From an uncultured Bacilli bacterium (lineage in GTDB: Bacteria > Bacillota_I > Bacilli_A > RF39 > UBA660), in NCBI GenBank assembly GCA_944363695.1, contig CALVUW010000049.1:1-8040 (forward strand): a stretch of 8,040 nucleotides of DNA, in the 5' to 3' direction. Shown here in pieces: positions 6,446-8,040 of this stretch. Numbering within the stretch: the first letter of the stretch is position 1; each line of letters begins with the position of its first letter. A program made the translations under genes and the position numbers. A model generated the notes under the pieces. It was not told the origin of the DNA. It worked only from the letters and a program-made list of their open reading frames with translations, and searched no databases.

Positions 6446-6821
6446 AAGATACCTCCCATATTTTATCCATGATTTGCTCACATCTAGTGGTCTCATTTTC
6501 TAAGGTTAAATAACCAAGCAAAGCCTCTAAAGCGGTCGCTTGTTTATAGGTAATCATATCACAGCCTTTAGGATGAGCGTGTCCTTTCGTATTGCGAGCT
6601 CGCTTTAACACTTCTAATTCTGGATCAGAAAAATAATTTTCTTGTACTAATATTTTTAAAAAAGCGGCTTGTGCAGTCGCACTAACATAGTGTGTAGCTA
6701 GCGATTGTAACTGCTTAACAGTAGCTATTTTTTGTGCAATTAACTTCTTTCTAATATAGTTTTCGTAAACACTATCTCCTAAATAAGCAAGTACTAATGA
6801 ATTTATTTCTTTTGTTTGCAT
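6417..6821 (-). CDS. mrnC: Mini-ribonuclease III (23S rRNA maturation)
   Basis: Mini-III is a homodimeric RNase III-type catalytic domain lacking the double-stranded RNA-binding domain. It trims the ends of 23S rRNA precursor in Bacillota. The 134-residue length fits the family. The signature LAYLGDSVYE (11-20) contains the catalytic Asp16. RARNTK (74-79) and YKQATALEALLGYL (92-105), with acidic Glu99, complete the active-site pattern. The start is the ATG at 6821, because GAGGT at 6829-6833 lies seven bases from it; a GTG at 6827 would be only one base from the site. The 3' end overlaps rlmB by 29 bases. The gene begins just after a terminator-like hairpin behind the peptidase gene, so either read-through or an unrecognised promoter supplies its transcript. 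The cysS-mrnC-rlmB order is the conserved one, apart from the inserted peptidase. Confidence 0.95.
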   Translation of the reverse strand: MQTKEINSLVLAYLGDSVYENYIRKKLIAQKIATVKQLQSLATHYVSATAQAAFLKILVQENYFSDPELEVLKRARNTKGHAHPKGCDMITYKQATALEALLGYLTLENETTRCEQIMDKIWEVSYDCIWKKCS

Positions 6822-6828
6822 ATTCACA

Positions 6829-6833
6829 ACCTC
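6829..6833 (-). promoter_or_regulatory. Ribosome binding site deciding the mrnC start
   Basis: GAGGT lies seven bases from the ATG at 6821 but one base from the in-frame GTG at 6827, so the shorter protein is favoured. The site starts directly after the T-rich tail of the hairpin at 6834-6859. Confidence 0.75.
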
Positions 6834-6859
6834 AAATAAGAAAAAGGCTAACTAGCCTT
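6834..6859 (-). terminator. Small terminator-like hairpin between the peptidase gene and mrnC
   Basis: On the minus strand AAGGCT (6859-6854) pairs with AGCCTT (6849-6844) around an AGTT loop, followed by TTTCTTATTT-like sequence. The hairpin starts inside the TAA stop of the peptidase gene and ends one base before the mrnC ribosome binding site. The stem is only six pairs, so termination is probably partial; it could act as an attenuator or a processing site. Confidence 0.6.
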
Positions 6860-7547
6860 AATCTCGATCATTTCCTATAATAATTAATACTAATCTTAAT
6901 ATTTCAGCAATAGAACTAAGTAAAGCTGCAACATATGTAAGAGCGGCTGCTGTTAACATTTTAGAAGCTCCCTCTTTTTCTTTATTGCTAATTAATTGTT
7001 CTTTTACCAAAAATTTCTTTGCACGATCAGAAGCATCTATTTCCACAGGCAAAGTAACTAATTGGAAAAGTAAAATGAAAATTAATAATCCTACTCCAAT
7101 CCAAGCAATATTAAAAGTTTGAAAAATTAAACCAATTAAAATAGCAACATAACCAAATCTAGTACTAAAATTGACAAAAGGAACTAATGCTGCACGTATT
7201 CTAAGTAAAGTATATCCTTCTTTATCTTGAACGGCATGACCACATTCATGTGCTGCTACGGAAACAGCCGCAATACTACGACCATTATAAATATCTGTTG
7301 ATAGTCGTACAACTTTTTGGGTAGGATCATAATGATCTGTTAGCTGACCTTTTGTTTCCACTACATAAACATTATCTAACCCATTAGACTTTAATATTTG
7401 TCTAGCAACTTCAGCACCCGTAATATCTTTGGCAACTTTTATTTTCTTATATTTACGATAACGTGATTGTAATAATATATCAGCAATTAACGTAACTAAA
7501 AAAGCACCAAATATTAAAATATAACCAATTAAATCATATGTATACAA
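6858..7547 (-). CDS. Membrane zinc metallopeptidase, YugP/DUF-type (peptidase M48-like motif)
   Basis: This is an integral membrane protein of about 230 residues, a usual size for YugP-like putative neutral zinc metallopeptidases. The zinc-binding HECGH motif lies in VAAHECGHAVQD (near residue 100), preceded by a cytosolic-type domain with TGAEVARQIL, typical of the family. A probable third ligand is the Glu in LPVEIDASDRAKKFL (near 169), after two membrane helices. Hydrophobic helices lie near 5-27, 121-143, 147-168 and 200-223. The physiological substrate of this family is not known. The start is unsettled: AGGAGG (7555-7560) is one base from an ATG at 7553 but seven bases from a TTG at 7547; I give the TTG start, and the ATG adds two residues. 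The binding site contains the cysS TAG stop. In Bacillus this gene does not lie between cysS and mrnC, so its insertion here is unusual. Confidence 0.9.
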   Translation of the reverse strand: MYTYDLIGYILIFGAFLVTLIADILLQSRYRKYKKIKVAKDITGAEVARQILKSNGLDNVYVVETKGQLTDHYDPTQKVVRLSTDIYNGRSIAAVSVAAHECGHAVQDKEGYTLLRIRAALVPFVNFSTRFGYVAILIGLIFQTFNIAWIGVGLLIFILLFQLVTLPVEIDASDRAKKFLVKEQLISNKEKEGASKMLTAAALTYVAALLSSIAEILRLVLIIIGNDRD

Positions 7548-7554
7548 AAGCATC

Positions 7555-7560
7555 CCTCCT
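7555..7560 (-). promoter_or_regulatory. Ribosome binding site of the peptidase gene, fused to the cysS stop codon
   Basis: A perfect AGGAGG whose first two bases belong to the cysS TAG (7559-7561). With one base to the ATG at 7553 and seven to the TTG at 7547, normal spacing favours the TTG. It has the same stop/binding-site fusion as the uvrA-yvlD junction. Confidence 0.75.
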
Positions 7561-8040
7561 ATAAACGTTCAAATGTTGTACCTTCACGTGTATCAATCAA
7601 ACGAATTCCTTGTGCTAATAATTCATCACGAATTTGATCAGCGGTAGCAAAGTCTTTCTGTTGTTTTGCTAAACTACGTTGTTTTATTTTTTCTTCTATT
7701 TCTGCTACATCGAAATCTTCTACTTTATCATCCTTCGTTAATAAATCAAGCGATAATACCGTATCAAATTGTCCGATTAATTTTAGTTTTGTTGCATCTG
7801 TTAATTCTTTATCCTTTAATAATTCATAAATTAGTGTAACCATATTAGAAGTATTTAAATCATCTTCTATGGCTTGTTTAAAGCGATCAATATAGGGAGT
7901 CATCTTTTCTTCTTGTACCTTAGTGTCAGCATCTAATTTAGCAATTCGTCCCTTTAATTTTAAATAGGCATTTTGCGCTCCATCTAAGATGTCATAACTA
8001 AACGTTAATTGACTATGATAATAAGAATTTAAGCATAGAT
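7559..8040 (-). CDS. cysS: Cysteinyl-tRNA synthetase, C-terminal third (runs off the right edge)
   Basis: CysRS is a class Ia aminoacyl-tRNA synthetase that attaches cysteine to tRNA-Cys. About 159 C-terminal residues are visible; family members have about 460. Reading on past the internal ATG at 7903 to the window edge gives family-like sequence: SYYHSQLTFS, corresponding to the usual S-x-HYR-x-P-x-(N/D)(F/Y)S helix start, then DILDGAQNAYLKLKGRI. Next come DDLNTSNMV (family DDLNTPxA), the helical anticodon-binding domain, and the C-terminal signature ATADQIRDELLAQGIRLIDT followed by REGT. The ATG at 7903 is therefore internal and not a start. The catalytic HIGH and KMSKS parts lie outside the window. 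The TAG stop is embedded in the ribosome binding site of the peptidase gene, which suggests co-translation. Confidence 0.95.
   Translation of the reverse strand, partial: LCLNSYYHSQLTFSYDILDGAQNAYLKLKGRIAKLDADTKVQEEKMTPYIDRFKQAIEDDLNTSNMVTLIYELLKDKELTDATKLKLIGQFDTVLSLDLLTKDDKVEDFDVAEIEEKIKQRSLAKQQKDFATADQIRDELLAQGIRLIDTREGTTFERL

Noticed and set aside
6446..6496. A longer rlmB start at 6496
   Set aside because: The added 17 residues do not resemble the family N-terminus and lie entirely inside mrnC, while 6445 has a strong GGGAGGT site at normal spacing.
6861..6960. A promoter for mrnC in the 3' end of the peptidase gene (TTGCTG and TATTAT-like boxes)
   Set aside because: The best -35 and -10 candidates are 22 bases apart or match poorly at 16-18 bases, so no promoter can be supported.
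7559..7903. A separate 114-residue gene starting at the ATG at 7903
   Set aside because: The same frame stays open to the window edge and encodes family-typical CysRS sequence, so this is the end of a larger cysS.
1..8040. Mycoplasma-type code (TGA as tryptophan), mobile elements, CRISPR arrays or tRNA genes
   Set aside because: TGA ends the sigma gene and TGG is used for tryptophan. No transposase, terminal repeats, regularly spaced repeats or cloverleaf-like sequence is seen.

Overview
The window is an AT-rich, gene-dense piece of a low-GC Gram-positive (Bacillota) chromosome, and every gene lies on the minus strand. Support comes from strong AGGAGG-type ribosome binding sites, a B. subtilis-like gene order (cysS - mrnC - rlmB - sigH-type sigma factor; uvrA - yvlD-like - lgt - trxB), and standard stop usage with one TGA stop and tryptophan coded by TGG. 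The gaps in both conserved clusters and the divergence of several proteins suggest a lineage away from Bacillus itself, such as an Erysipelotrichia- or RF39-like gut bacterium. That placement is inference; no species can be named.

Reading in the direction of transcription (right to left), the first block runs from 8040 to 4435. It holds the 3' third of cysS, a membrane zinc metallopeptidase of the YugP type, mrnC (Mini-RNase III), rlmB (23S rRNA 2'-O-methyltransferase), a divergent SigH-like sigma factor, and an unrecognised tail-anchored protein. A small terminator-like hairpin separates the peptidase from mrnC. A strong intrinsic terminator closes the block at 4371-4410. The last, unknown gene also has a near-consensus promoter of its own, which overlaps the stop codon of the sigma gene.

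A 256-base non-coding gap (4179-4434) follows. It holds the terminator of the first block and an extended -10 promoter for the second, overlaid by a 9-bp inverted repeat.

The second block (4178 to 1) is uvrA, a small four-helix membrane protein of the YvlD/phage-holin-4 family, lgt (prolipoprotein diacylglyceryl transferase) and the first 46 codons of trxB. Its genes overlap or abut, so they are probably co-transcribed and translationally coupled.

Functionally the first block joins tRNA charging, rRNA processing and modification, and a transcription regulator. The second joins DNA repair, envelope lipoprotein maturation and thiol redox. Nothing mobile, no CRISPR array and no RNA gene is visible. 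The most interesting items are the start-codon hairpin at the rlmB/sigma junction, the unknown tail-anchored protein with a degenerate kinase-like catalytic loop, the altered sigH neighbourhood (no yacP/rae1, inserted peptidase), and identical nucleotide tracts in the two halves of uvrA. No clear new defence or biosynthetic system is present.
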